A stretch of 64,000 nucleotides of DNA, from positions 620,049 through 684,048 of the forward strand of contig CAJJDP010000007.1 in the NCBI GenBank assembly GCA_905182995.1, written 5' to 3'. Under the pieces are notes generated by a model, which saw nothing but the letters and a program-made list of their open reading frames with translations, ran no database searches and was not told the origin of the DNA. Source of the DNA: Paramecium octaurelia (taxonomy: Eukaryota; Ciliophora; Oligohymenophorea; Peniculida; Parameciidae). Positions 39,530 through 52,288 of this stretch are shown in pieces (position 1 is the stretch's first letter; each line of letters opens with the position of its first letter). Both the position numbers and the translations under genes were made by a program.

Positions 39530-42500
39530 TCATTGCCTTTGAATCTAATACATTTTGTATTGGTTGTTATTAGATTGAGTTCTCTTTAATTCCTCATGCA
39601 AATAAAGCATTCCCCAAGTCTTGGGGTTTTCCGATAAGAAACGTTTAGTGATCAATCTAATTATAATAAAAATTAATTGTACGTCGTAAATTATTCTTAG
39701 ATTTAGAAATTGTCACCAACAATAAACTGTGATAAGATGTATCGAATATAGAATTCAGTGGCCCTTTCAGGATAACGAATTTAATTCAATATTACATTCA
39801 TCACATTGTTTCTAATGGCATAACTTGAATGCTTTATTATTTTTGTCAATAAAGCTCTTTATTATTGGATAGTGAGATTTTCATGTCTTGGTAATATAAG
39901 GAAGAAACCTGAAATTGACCATGGCAACTTGGATTTTTGATCATAATCAAAATACTTGCTTACCTTGATTTTCAGATCTTCATCACTCAAATTCAACATT
40001 AATAGGATTTCCTCTTTGATTTTGGTTTAGGTAGGTTCTTCAAAACAAGCATGAACAATCTATCCAAATTATTGAGCATCTGCAATGTCATAAATATTAG
40101 TGCAAGATTGAGGATCATCAGTTTGATCATTGGGATAAGCAGCCAAACTCAAATTTAATAATTACACATGATTGAAAGGTACTTCATCTGCAAAACTGAA
40201 AGCATATTTACTGCAGAACTTTCTCTAATCAGTCAATAAAAGCATGAACAATCTGGTCACTCCCTTCAGATACTCTTAGACATAATGATATTGGATAGTC
40301 TCTTCAGTAATAGTATCTCTTACAAATTCTAACAATTTAATGATCAACCTAGCATAAGCATTTTCATTTGTAGTTATAATCTATTAGAAATATCGATTGC
40401 ACAGTAATTCCAACCAAGAATATGAGAATCCTGGATACAGACTTGGCTCAACCTTTTCTAAGAATTCAGCAAATTTATTATGGAATAATCTTATATTCTC
40501 TTCATCCAAAATTTGTAAATCAAAAAGTAAATTGTAAAATAGTTTGAATAATTGTCTTTAATTAAATCTCTACTTAGTAATTTCATGTAACTTTGTGAGT
40601 ACCATTAAGCAACCATCAAAAAGCTTTTCAAAAAACTTAGGTTTCATCTTCGGTTCGAGTCCTTTAGCCATAATAGTAAGCATTTTTCCTAATTATTCAA
40701 TTTAGGAATGATCCATGTATTCTTTGTTATAATCGGTCATACTCAATTCAATTGCATAAGCACAGAACTTACTCAATTAATCTTCAACAAAGAACTAGCT
40801 TTCGCCTTCAACTCTAAAAAAGTTGCTGAATTCTTCCTCTGAACTTAATTAATACCATTATTTCAATTTGAGAGAGACTTTATTTGAAAATTCTTCATCA
40901 ATCTTTTAATAGAACCCTTTGATTAAATTTAATTTCTTTTAGAATACTTTTCCTTAATTTTAATTGGAGACATAACTCTATAGATCAGTAAAGAATTTAA
41001 AGACAGTTGGATTGGTGTCCTTCTTTTTGCTGAGTTCCTTAATAATATTTCTGAATTAATTTAAAATTAAATTATTGTCCTCTTCAATGATAACTTTTCT
41101 TAATATGTATACAATAGAACCAACATTCATTTGATTGTCCTTAGTGAGAATTTAGGTCATCACTTATTCAGCCTCCTAACTTTAGATTAATCGTTTATTC
41201 AACATAATAGGGAATGCTTACCACCATAATGGACTATGTTCCAAAAGTTCAATGTTTTTAGTAATGAATTCAGCAACTAATTCACTCCACTTCTTACCAA
41301 CTTTTTCATTTATTTTTCTGATAAGAATGGTAATCAAATCCAAGGAGATGGAGATCTTCTCTGAAGTCAAGTTATTGGTTAAGATAACCTGTAAAAATTT
41401 GTCAGCCAAATCCTTATAGAATTATTCAGGATTTGATTACTCTTATTCATTTAAGTCTTGGATTAATTGTTAAATTTTTTCTTCATTGCTTTATGGGTCT
41501 TACAGCAATTAGCATAGAGTGGAAACCTTTTACAAGACAGATTATTTAGGTTATTTCTTCTTATTACCAAACTCCTCGTAGATTCTAATTTCTTCTTCAG
41601 TCAAACCAGAGATTCTTGGTTGCAATGGTTCAGGTAAGAATTTTAGTTGATTTTAAGTAATTTCATCTCTATATTGTTAACCCTTCTCTTTGCATCGTTG
41701 TCTCTTTTCTAATTATTCCAAAATTGAAGGATCTTAATTGACATCCTCCAATGCTCTTTCTATAACTGCTTTTCTTATCAGAGCACATCCTAGATCTAAA
41801 TTCTCCTAGGCAGCAGTTTATACGAAGGTTTCTTTGGTTTTATTGTCAAGATCAATTTATTCAATGCCTTCTTTAAGATAATGAGTGATCCTGACTTTTA
41901 AGGGTTCTCTGCAAGTAACCATGGCTAAACTACCTGATAAATGGGAAGCTATCATATGCATTCCTCTTAACATGTGTTTTTCATTTGGTTCAAGTGCAAA
42001 ATCCTTAAAAACCAATTCTCTTGTTGTAATTAATGCTATAGTAACACTCCTGCTAATAACAGGTGGAATGATATCAGATATGGCATGATCTAAGGCTGTA
42101 GCCACTAGATTTTTGCAGTCAGCCTCATTCAATTTGTCATTTAAATTCTTAGAATCAGCCATCACATATTGAGGTAGATTCTTGATATTCAATTTATTTA
42201 GTGGATCCATATCCATGATTGGTTAGACAATAGGTTACGTTATCGTTGGGACAACCGGATTTGGAATAGTAATAGGAGTGGGTGTTGGATTGATAGGTTA
42301 GACTGTGTATTCGATTGATTTAAGTAGATTCATGATTTCATACTTGGCCATAGTATTGCAAGTTTCCTTAGCAGCATCCAATTCTTACAAAATTCTATTA
42401 ACCCACTTGTTATTCTTTGTGAAAATTTGACTAGACTTAACCTATTCCAAGATCTTGCATAAAGGATAAATAGTGAGTTGATTTTATTTTAGTAATGTCT

Positions 42501-45500
42501 TGTAATCAAAATACTTAAACAAGAAAGGTTTGTCTCTGGATACAGTTATTTAACCCAAGAAACTACCCATGTTTTTGATGGTACTTCGATCATCTGCAGA
42601 AGGACTAGTTTTATTGAATGTCAGTAATCTAGTTAATCCTATGCTGACCTCCTTGGCTACTTCAGAGAAATATTTGGATTTATTCAATGCAGCTAGTAAA
42701 CAACACATTACATTAGGACCTTATGCTTATTATTGTGCCATTGGAGAACGCAAATAAGCAATTGTTTTAATGAAATAGAATAAAGCATCTTGGTTTTCTA
42801 ATTTCTGTCTTATTTCAGCTGCCTTCTACTCAACATTATTCTGAGAGATGCTGTTCAAAGTAAAAGTAAAATACTCCTTGACTTCAGAATCAGCTCCGCA
42901 CCTTTAAAACTCATCAAATTCCACTTATAAAATTTGTTTGTAAGTGAGATTAATATTTGTATTGTTATCCTCAGATTTCTGTTTTTAAGGTTAAGGCGTA
43001 TGTTAAACTGGTAATTATGAGGACTTCTATAAGGTTGGAGGAGGAGTGACTGATTGCAAATGAACTATTTGATGCTATTGAACCTAAGCGACTGGTTGCT
43101 ATTGTGGTACTATCACTGGTTATGCTTATTGTATAGGTATTTGTATAGGTTGGACTACTGCTGGAACTACGATGGGAGTTGGTTGTGTCTATTGAACAGG
43201 AACTGATTCAGATTTCTTTAAAGTCAATTAAACGGGTTCCTCATCTTGCTTGTCTTTCTAAGCGACCAATTAAAGTGGCTTATGAAAAACAGTTTATATT
43301 GGTGGAGCAGGTTGCAAAGGGGATTTTATTCCATGTTTCTCACACACTCTTATAATATCTGCCAAAAGATCTGGATTCTTAAAAGATAATTGTTCACATG
43401 CCATAACTTCTTAGGCAAACCAAGGCCATTCATATATTTTATTTTTCATAACTTCCAATGCTTTAACAGCAAACTCATATCTCTATGTGTTGTTCTTTAA
43501 TGACACTTAAATTATCCTCAAACCTATCTAAATGCTTTGACCTTCTACCAATCCTCTTTCCAATACTCCTCCGAATAATTATCCTGTTAATTCCAATTCC
43601 TTCTTAGGGTATTTCAAATGGAACTGGTATTCATTATACAAATTTGTTATTATGCAAGCATATACTTCTTTCTCCTATATGCTTCCCTGTGTTTTCCATT
43701 AAACCATCTAATTTAAGAAGTTTTCCAAACTGATTTGCTCATTGTAATAACTCTCAAAATAACTGTCGGTCTTACTTTCAACTTCTTAATTAGTTTTTTG
43801 ATTTGGCTATCCTGCCAATTAAGGAAATACTTGCACAAGTTCCTTATAGAATTATTATGTGGTTTGCTTAATCTTGTTTCCCAATTTATCTCCTTAATTC
43901 ATCAACTACTCAAAAATGATTGTTATCATCTCTAATTTCAATTATCCCTTATCTAAAATCTGATCCAATTATTAAATTTGCATCTATCCCAACTACCCAA
44001 TTGGTAATCCAGATTTTATTTGGTGCTCCTTAACCTATTGAATAACATTTTCATCTATGTATTGTAAGAGTACATTAACAAAAGGAATACCTTAAGACTT
44101 AATTCTCTCATTCAACCAAATATCAAAATTCAAGTATTCTCTCTTACCTGCTAAAATACCCAAAGGAACTGAAAATTGATAATCATCAAATTTAGCCATT
44201 GTTAACAAAGATGTATTGTTTTACTGGGAATTTTGGAAGAGCTGTTAAACTATATCCAAGACTCTTGATAAATTTAAACATGAATTTTCTTTTTTGCCAT
44301 ATTCCTTCTTATATAACTCGCTTATTCCAGTTATAAATAAATTCTAATTGAATTTCCACATCTATTCCAATACTGGTGAAGAATTGGCATGCTATGATAC
44401 ATAATTAGGAAATAGCTATGTAAATAGTTCATCTATTAATGCTCCACCTTAAGTAGGTGAAATTTAGAATAAAGCCAATATAATTAGATCTTGATTCTAT
44501 TTGATTGCCGATTCAAAAAACTCTCTGATTTCAGCGATGTATCCATACTCACTCAATTCTATTAGCATTTGAACAAACTCTAAATTTTACCAGAATTGTG
44601 ATTATTATTGATTCTTATAATTAGTATTATGCTCCATTACTACTAACTTTTTAGGCTAAATTTCATTCCAAAACAACTATTCTGGTTTGTTTGCTTTTAA
44701 CATACAGGTAAGAAAAGTGATCTAAGATTTCTTATTATGCCATTTGTCCAATAATAATCTATGGGGCAATTAAAATTGCTATTATTATTTCTTAATTTTG
44801 GCTAAGAATCCCATTAAATTATTATATCCTGACTGTGACAACTCTAAATTGGGTTTATCCAACTTCTCAAATACTTAAGACCACTATCGTTTGTTGTTGT
44901 CATTAATAAAGAACTTAATAAAATCATCTTCTGGTTGTTTATTTGTATCATTGGATGATAATTAGTCCCAATCTGGCTGTTAGGTATTGGATGTCGATCT
45001 AAACAACTATTGAACATCCTTAAGAGCATCTTTAGAAGAATCCTCACCCTGATTATTAGCCAAATACAATAGGCAATCCATAATATCGCTATCAGTATAT
45101 TCCGTAAAGATTTATGACAAATTGCTTGTATAAGGTCCTAATTCTCGAAGAATGTCTACAGGCTTAATGCACTCATTAATTTTAGGGATTTCTATGTTAA
45201 CTGGATCCAATTTCATGTACTTTTTGCCATCATCATACAAACATTTTAAATCCGCCTATTTTGTATTTTATACGTACTCGTTGAAATTTTTAATTTCTTA
45301 TTCAAGATCCTAACATTATTTAAATATTTTACCGACAATTCAGGTACGTTTCTAAGTTGATACAGTAATGTATGAGTTACGTGCTATGGCACCTATAAAT
45401 TATTTTTCTATTAAAATGGCTCTTATAGCTTCTTCTTCAGCATCTTTATGCCTTCCTTAGAGAAATTCTAATTTGAGGAAAAAGTGATGGACAACCACAT

Positions 45501-45878
45501 AATCATTTGGACCAGAGCAGGCACTTTAAGAGCATTGCACAATTCACACAAATATTCAGTGATGGATTAGGATTAAGGACACACTGCTTCAACCACACCA
45601 CAGAAGTAATCTATAAAGTGGGATTTGGATGAGGCCTATTGGAGCCATTAGACAAGAAATTGCCCTTTCTGTGTGAGTGATTGCTTCTCCTTCTGTATTT
45701 CGATGCTTTCCAGGAGTTGAAGCAGGAAGTACTATTCACCAGGTATGCCCAATTGATTAATGAGTGATTAAACCTCATTTAACACTACCTTCTGGTTTCG
45801 TTTTTGGGCTAGACCTTGCACGAACGTCTTTATCTGTTGATAGATGGGAACTTAAGGACTGCGTGAAACATAATTCAT
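39530..45878 (-). CDS. CNOT1: CCR4-NOT complex scaffold CNOT1/NOT1
   Basis: About 2100 residues. The CAF1/TTP-region DUF3819 motif is clear around 41850-42200: ATALDHAISDIIPPVISRS, VTIALITTRELVFKDFALEP, LAMVTCREPLKV. The C-terminal NOT1 domain is seen near 39560-41400, ending with QIRYPERATEFYIRYILSQ, a 26-nt intron, then NPKTWGMLYLHEELKRTQ (family NPHPWGLL). NOT1 holds the deadenylase subunits and controls mRNA decay and translation. ATG 45878 gives MNYVSRSPQVPIYQQIKTF; its first bases overlap the stop of the PC4 gene (ATGA). The exact N-terminus and all introns in the 42.3-45.3 kb part were not resolved. Confidence 0.88.
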
Positions 45879-46230
45879 TTTTTTAATTTATTTATGCATT
45901 CATCAATCTCCCCGATATATTATTTGAATTTCTCCCAATTCTCCATTGATAAGGTAATTCCCTTTTTGGTTGGCAACATTTGTCCATCCTTATCGAAGTA
46001 CTCGCGCAAACTAATCATTGTGTTTCCTTTGAATTTGGATACTGTAACTCTTTTATAAGTTGTAAGCTTTAAATATTCTAAAGAACAATATTTACATCAA
46101 AAAAATATTGTCCATCTTCGAATGTATAACTCTATTTCTTGCCCTTCTTTTCTTAAACTGGAGATTACTTCTTGGCATCAAAAATTTAATCGTACTCTTC
46201 GGAAGAAGATCGATCTCTCATCTATTTCAT
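45875..46230 (-). CDS. SUB1: Transcriptional coactivator PC4/SUB1 homologue
   Basis: ATG 46230 gives MKQMRDRSSSEEYDQ (another ATG at 46221). A Ser/acid-rich N-terminus leads to YTFEDGQYFFDLTTYKRVTV across a 29-nt intron, then KFKGNTMISLREYFDKDGQ, LPTKKGITLSMENWEKFKQY and EIDECINKLKK. This matches the single-strand DNA-binding domain of PC4 (FxLxxxRRVTVxxFxGxxxVDIREYY...GxxPGKKGIxL). PC4 assists RNA polymerase II initiation and genome stability. The stop TGA 45875-45877 overlaps the ATG of CNOT1 downstream on the same strand. 109 residues, the usual size. Confidence 0.93.
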
Positions 46231-46250
46231 TAATTAAGTTTTTAAATTTA

Positions 46251-47429
46251 ATGTATTATCCTTAACACTTCTACCCATAAGTATATCCATAATACAGATA
46301 CCCTCCCTATGGTGTACTTCCACAAATACCATAGCAATGGAGACCTCCTGTTTAATATGCTCCATAATACGGTTACTCTGGTATTAGATATGCCCCCCCA
46401 TCTTATCCATACAATCCATATGCCTCGACCATCATCCCTTAAGCCTATCAACCCTAGCCAATGATGAGTCAAATTATGGCTTCGCCTCAAAGAACATTCC
46501 AATCTCCAGATAGATTGAAGGCAGCACAATCACCCCAAAGAAATGTGCTCATGCAATCTCAATAGGTTCCCAGATCACCTGCTCCAAAACTGTAGTCACC
46601 TTAAAGGTAGTTTCTGACTCTAGAATAAGTTTAAGAGAGATTGAGAAATGCTTAGCAACCTCAAGTTTAAAAACCATAACAGCCACATAAGAGTAAGTTC
46701 AAATTTGATTTTCGTAGATGCTCATCCTCCTTAGCCTAATTACGAAAAGCAAAAATCTCCCCCTCCTCAGAAAAAACCCTAAGTTCCATTATCTCAACCA
46801 GAAGAGGATTTAGACAAGAGATATTAGAATGCTCTCAAAAGCACAGAAGAAATCATCAAAAAATATAAGATGGACGATTCTGGTAGCAAAGGTCGCTAAA
46901 CCAACCAAGCCAATGAACCTTAAGCCGAAGAGGAAGATGAAAATATTCAAGGTATTTAAATTCAAATTATTCTAGAATTGGCATTACAATATGAAGATGG
47001 ATATATTTATAGAGGATAAGGATATCCCCCTTAAACTAGAAATGGATTTGGCATTTTGACAGATGCTGATGGGAAATAAGTTTATGCAGGCTATTGGAAA
47101 GATAATCTTTATGAGGGTCAAGGAAGATTGACTAATCTTCAAACTGAAGAATTGAATGAACCAATTGATTGGAACAATATGACTACTATTGGCAATGGAT
47201 GGGCTTCATATGAAGGTAGATAATAAGTATACTAATCTTTTAAGGTAACTTTTTGTAAGGAAAAATGCATGGACAAGGAACACTCATTCTTACAAATCAA
47301 GAGCAATATTTTGGTGAGTTCGAAGAAGGCATGGTACATGGAGAAGGAGAATTTACAACTGCTGATGGATAAGTTATTAAGGGTAAATGGGATCAAGGAT
47401 ACTTAATTTAATTATCAGAATAAGATTGA
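46251..47429 (+). CDS. MORN-repeat protein with Pro/Tyr/Gln-rich N-terminus
   Basis: ATG 46251 begins MYYPQHFYPQVYPQYRYPP, a Pro/Tyr/Gln-rich stretch of about 90 residues, followed by basic Gln-rich sequence. Introns of 25, 24 and 29 nt are removed. The C-terminal part has MORN-type units: YEDGYIYRGQGYPPQTRNGF, QVYAGYWKDNLYEGQGRL, NFLQGKMHGQGTL, EQYFGEFEEGMVHGEGEF. MORN repeats bind lipids or organise the cytoskeleton; many are found at cilia in ciliates. Its start is only 20 bp from the divergent PC4 start at 46230. Confidence 0.85.
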
Positions 47430-47693
47430 TAAAATAAAAATAATATTTTATATATATATATAAATAGTTATTTATTTAGTTAAATAAATTTTATTATTTT
47501 ATAAAAGTATTAGAATTACAATTATTGAATACTCTTACGAAATTTGTTATGATTTATACAATCACAAATTAATTGCATATTATCATGATATAGTTCAAAG
47601 ATGATTATTAATAGTTTTTCTTTAATAGAATGTTTTAAATGTATTTTTAAATAAAAATTTGTTAAGATAAATATCTATAATTTGAAATTTAAA

Positions 47694-50600
47694 TCAATTG
47701 ATAAGTGCTTAAATTCTATTTAAAGGCATAGAAATTCTCTCTGATCTATTTCTTCTCTTCAAATAGTGAATGCCATATCTAATTTCAGCTTTAGTTATTG
47801 TTCTATAAATAAAGAAAAGAATTACTCAAGGAAGTTCATCTAATCCATTTTCAATAGTTTATAATCTACTTCCTCTAACCATTGTATGGCCAATTGTAAT
47901 TATGTCAAACAATAGCCTTACTGACTCACAGTTTTACTTTTGTCTAAAAATAATGAAACAAAGTTTAAATTGCTATGTAATCTTTGAGGAGCAGCTTTAA
48001 TCAGAATGTAAATAAGAATTGGTAATACAGTGTCTGCAGAGGTAGCCTCTTCCTTCAATGATGTTAATTTGAGAACATCATTCATGATTTTTGAACACTG
48101 AATCATGGCTTCTAATTTATTCACAGCAGTCTTGCAATTATCTATGTTCAACAAAGCTATATAACATTGGAGAATATTGATTACCTTCAACTGCTAAATC
48201 CCACATTTCATCTACCCTATTTTATTTAATTATTTCTAAATGATCATAGCCCACCCATTCCAGAGATTTAATTCTAAAATATAGACCTGCATCTTTGTAT
48301 GTTCTCTCCCTTGGATAGACTCTATCTCAATAATTGTTAAATATTACTTGTCATAAACACGCTTACTAACATACTTCTCAAGCATATCCATCATTTAGAT
48401 TTCATCTATTTTCATTTCATTCTTGCCTTTCAAAAAAGTAGCTAAAGCTTATATGAATTCAAAATAGGCATTTTTCACACCAGCTTTATCCTCTCCAGAA
48501 ATCACTGCTTCTTTTACTTCTTAAAGAGAGGAGAAGTTTTCTATAAATTATTTGATGTCAGAACAATGCGAATTAGAAAATTCAGAATTCTTCTTCTAGT
48601 CATTAGGACTGGCACCTCCAACAATTTATTTAATGAATTCCAGATTGATAGCATTGTGAATACACTCACTCTATTGTTCTACCCAGATTTACTGATCATC
48701 CAAAGCTTCATTGTTAGTATTTCTGAGTTTGTGAGCCTTCATTGAAAATAAGCCTTCCCTTGTTTTTGGAGATGTGACACATAAAGTCAAAGGAGTCTTT
48801 TCAATGAATTCATATAATTGTTTTTATCGTTTCTCTTGGCTTAATTATTCAAAAGACTCTCTCATCACTTCATAATTTTTCTTAATATTATACTTAGCAC
48901 TCAATAATTGATATTTAGTTTATTGAATGTGTTCAGTCAACATCATTGAGCGTTCTTGAAATTCTTAATTCAAAATTTAGTAAATATTTTTTAAATTACT
49001 TTACAAATCCCCTTTATTTTATAAGTTTAGCTATTCCAATACATATTTAATTTAGAATACAGTTTTTTTGTCATCTAAATAAGTGTATTTCTTTAGGTAT
49101 AATATAAATATATACATCAACAAAATTAGTAAGTACTCGTTTAAGACTAGCTTCTTCTTAATTCCCAGATGTAGACGTAGCTAAATCTTAAATATCAATC
49201 AAACACTTCATTAAAGCATTTATAAGTTTCCTTTAATTTCTCAATTATTCATCTTTTATCTTCTTCAAAGGTTGTACCTATTCTTAATACACAATATTAT
49301 TGGGAATAGAAAAGTTTAGAATAAGTGCATAAATTTATTATTAAGCCTATAAATTGTGTTGTTGTCTAAATATGTTTTCATGTCTATCAATTTCCAAAGT
49401 TCTTGTGGCCAAACTTACAAGTTAATTAATGACTTTTTAAAGGTCTGGAGATTCTGTTTTGAAAGTTTTCATATCCTATAATAATAAACAGAGGCTTTTT
49501 ATTTCATCTAAAGCTATGCAAACACAATTAGATTGTATTCCATCTATTTTATTCGTATCGTTAATTATGGCATTAACAGAATCAGGACATAAATTTAAAA
49601 TCTCTTGAAGATAATCTTTAAGAGAGGGCTGCAAATCTTACATATACTAATTTAATCTATTGTATTGGGGATCCTCATTATACTTTTGGTTCCTAATCAT
49701 TTTTTTAATAATAGTATGAATCTGCTAAATTGTATTTTCGTGATCCTCACGGATATATTTAAAAGAAGAATATTATTTTGGAAATACTAGTTGAGGTATT
49801 AACCAAACATTAAATAAGAAGCTAAAGATATTCTCTTGGATTTATTATTCAGTGGCATCTGGAAACTTTTTTAAGATTGTAATTTGAATCATTTTGCAGA
49901 TGATACGAATACCTTAGGGTATTAGGTAGATATTCTTAAAGATGTTTTCCATGATATTATTAACAAGCTGTTTAAATTTATCTATACAAGCAATCAATAC
50001 ACTATTAATCTCATTATTCATATATTGATCAGATCTACTGCTGTGGCTATAAACTTCTGATAATTTTCGAATAGGTGATTCAGATTGAGATTCTTGAATA
50101 GGTCCAACACTTCTTCTTTCCATGGTTAAGAATTTGGCTTACCTTTATTCTTCTCCAAATTGGAGCACCTTTAATGAAAATTCAGCTAATTAGTTTTAGT
50201 TTCTTCTTGAATTTTTGTTATTAGATTTCTTTGATTGATCATATTATTTAATTAAATTTGCATAATAGAGTGTCATATTTTATTAGGGCACTTCTATGTT
50301 TCTGATTGGTGTAATGATTGGTATTTATCTTTGAGGTAATTTTTGAGAGGAATTTAACATCATGGGTATTTGCTTAACAATAAAAGCAGATGAACTCAAT
50401 GATTGTTTTTCCTCTTTTAATTTTTTATCTTTTTCTTTCATAATTTCACGTAATTTGTCTGCAATTTTCCTTTTGTCTAAATCAAGAAACTTATCAACTT
50501 TAGTGATTTGAATCAAAGAGTTTTTGAATATAACTTTAGTATATTTGACATTTTCAGGTCTTTTTGTAAATTCTTTCATAATAAATTGAGTCAAAGTATC

Positions 50601-51203
50601 TTCTCGATCCCACAAAAATTCAGGAAATTCTTATCTATTGACTTCCGTTGTTATTATTTCACTAATTAATTTCAAAATTGGCTATTTCCACATAGATCCA
50701 CATGCTATGTTATCATAGATACTATTTATGAATGTTCTAATGAGTGTCTCTATTTCCGGAGTCCGATTTGTGTTATTGTGATGTTGAAATATGGCAGAAC
50801 ATACCTTTGTATTTGATAGTTTTTCAAATATCAGTTTAACATTGGTTTCTGCATTCCTAAAAAGCCTTGATGTGGATTCTTCCAATGTCTTATGCTCTTG
50901 ATTCAAGTTGCTCTCCATCAATACATTTATGTAAGTTTAGTAATAATTCTTGCTCTCCTGCTTTAATTCATCTAACAATTTATTTTTTAGTTCATCCTCT
51001 TATCTCATTTTGTATTGCTCTTCTTTTAGACTTTGTTGTAACTTCATCCATTCCTCAATAGATGCGCGATCACTATTTACTACTATGTGGGATTCTTATT
51101 GCGTTGTCCCCACCATCTGATAAAATATTCGATCTTCCACTTCATCAGATTCCTGGACATCTGGGACACTTCTCAAACTTTGAAATTATCTTTGATGATT
51201 CAT
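47694..51203 (-). CDS. RasGAP-like plus VPS9 domain protein (GAPVD1/GAPex-5-like Rab5 exchange factor)
   Basis: From ATG 51203 (MNHQRQFQSLRSVPDVQESD), a coiled coil leads to a helical region with RasGAP features: ETLIRTFINSIYDNIACGS, MKEFTKRPENVKYTK and especially GIRIICKMIQITILKKFPDA followed by NIFSFLFNVWLIPQLVFP. The C-terminal VPS9 domain is clear: IQCSKIMNDVLKLTS, TSADTVLPILIYILIKAAPQ, LHSNLNFVSLFLDKS, then after 21- and 23-nt introns the last helices to TGA 47694. VPS9 domains load GTP on Rab5-type GTPases in endocytosis; GAP plus VPS9 occurs in animal GAPVD1. The part around 50050-50300 can be read in two frames; the unbroken frame was used. Confidence 0.8.
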
Positions 51204-51219
51204 ATAAAATTATTTATAT

Positions 51220-51954
51220 TCATTATTTACTCATTCTCTATAATTCTATATAAAACATATTCAATATTTATTAATATAATTGCCTTGTCTAATTACATTC
51301 ACTCTCATAAAAGTCTAATTTCATTTGATATTTTTGGATTATTTCATTTAATGGAATTATTTCCATCTTATTTATGATGCTCTCTAAATTGTCTTCAATA
51401 TCCTTTTTCATCAATAATATATCATCTTAATAATTATTTAATTTAATTTAAAATTAATGATAATTGTGAGTTGAAACTGATTGTCTATTACGTGTTAATT
51501 CTAATAATCTATACTCCAGCTTTTTACAAATTTATTTAATTTATATTTCCTAAAATCTTGTTATTCCATATGTATTAATCACATTAACCTACTCAAATAA
51601 TGATTGGACTTTAGCTTAAACTAATTCCAATTAATTCGTAAATTGCATTAAGATGCTTTACTTTTATTTGCAATTTTTTAATTCTTTTACTTTTTCACCT
51701 AATTGCACAAATTCTGTTTTCGTCGTCCCACTCTTTAATTCTTAAAATGGATGCAAAATAATTCCACTCTTTATATGCTATAATTGTTGATGATCATATG
51801 CACACTCGATAGCACATATTTCACATAATTATTAAGTGTTGTAACTAAATCTAGCCTATTCTATTAGTATCAATACTTTCAAGTTGTGTTTAAGACATTT
51901 TTCCTTGACCCTATTTGGATCCGTTATGATTGATGCCTTACCAGGAGAAAACAT
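51220..51954 (-). CDS. B-box-like zinc-binding coiled-coil protein
   Basis: Uninterrupted frame of about 244 codons from ATG 51954 (MFSPGKASIITDPNRVKEKC) to TGA 51220. The N-terminus has a Cys/His pattern CLKHN...LCEICAIECAYDHQQLQH, which fits a B-box type zinc site as in TRIM-like proteins. A long coiled coil follows (KVKELKNCKQKQSILMQF to the C-terminus). TRIM-like RBCC proteins usually carry a RING too; none is seen here. It lies 16 bp upstream of the RasGAP-VPS9 gene on the same strand. Confidence 0.65.
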
Positions 51955-52288
51955 ACTGCGTAATGACTTTGATTAAAGCAATTTGTAGAGCATTCTATTC
52001 TGGTGGGATTATTTCATAAATTAATAAATTGGAAATCTATTTATTATTACATACTTTTCATATGATGAGTATAAAAATATAAATTACAAATATATAATCA
52101 AAAATATAATCAGAATCACATAGTCAGATACTTACTTTTAAGCCTTATTAGTTTTCAATTAAAGCTACTTATTATCCTTTCTTCTATTAATAATTTTATT
52201 TCAATTAAAATTATTTGGTAACTTATTTACTATTATAGTTTTATGCAAGTTATTTGATTTAATTTAAATTTATTTGTTTCAAAATGGA

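Noticed and set aside
50020..50260. Alternative frame in the RasGAP-VPS9 gene that looks coiled-coil-like
   Set aside because: It needs two introns with weak GTG sites; the other frame is continuous from the upstream to the downstream domain.
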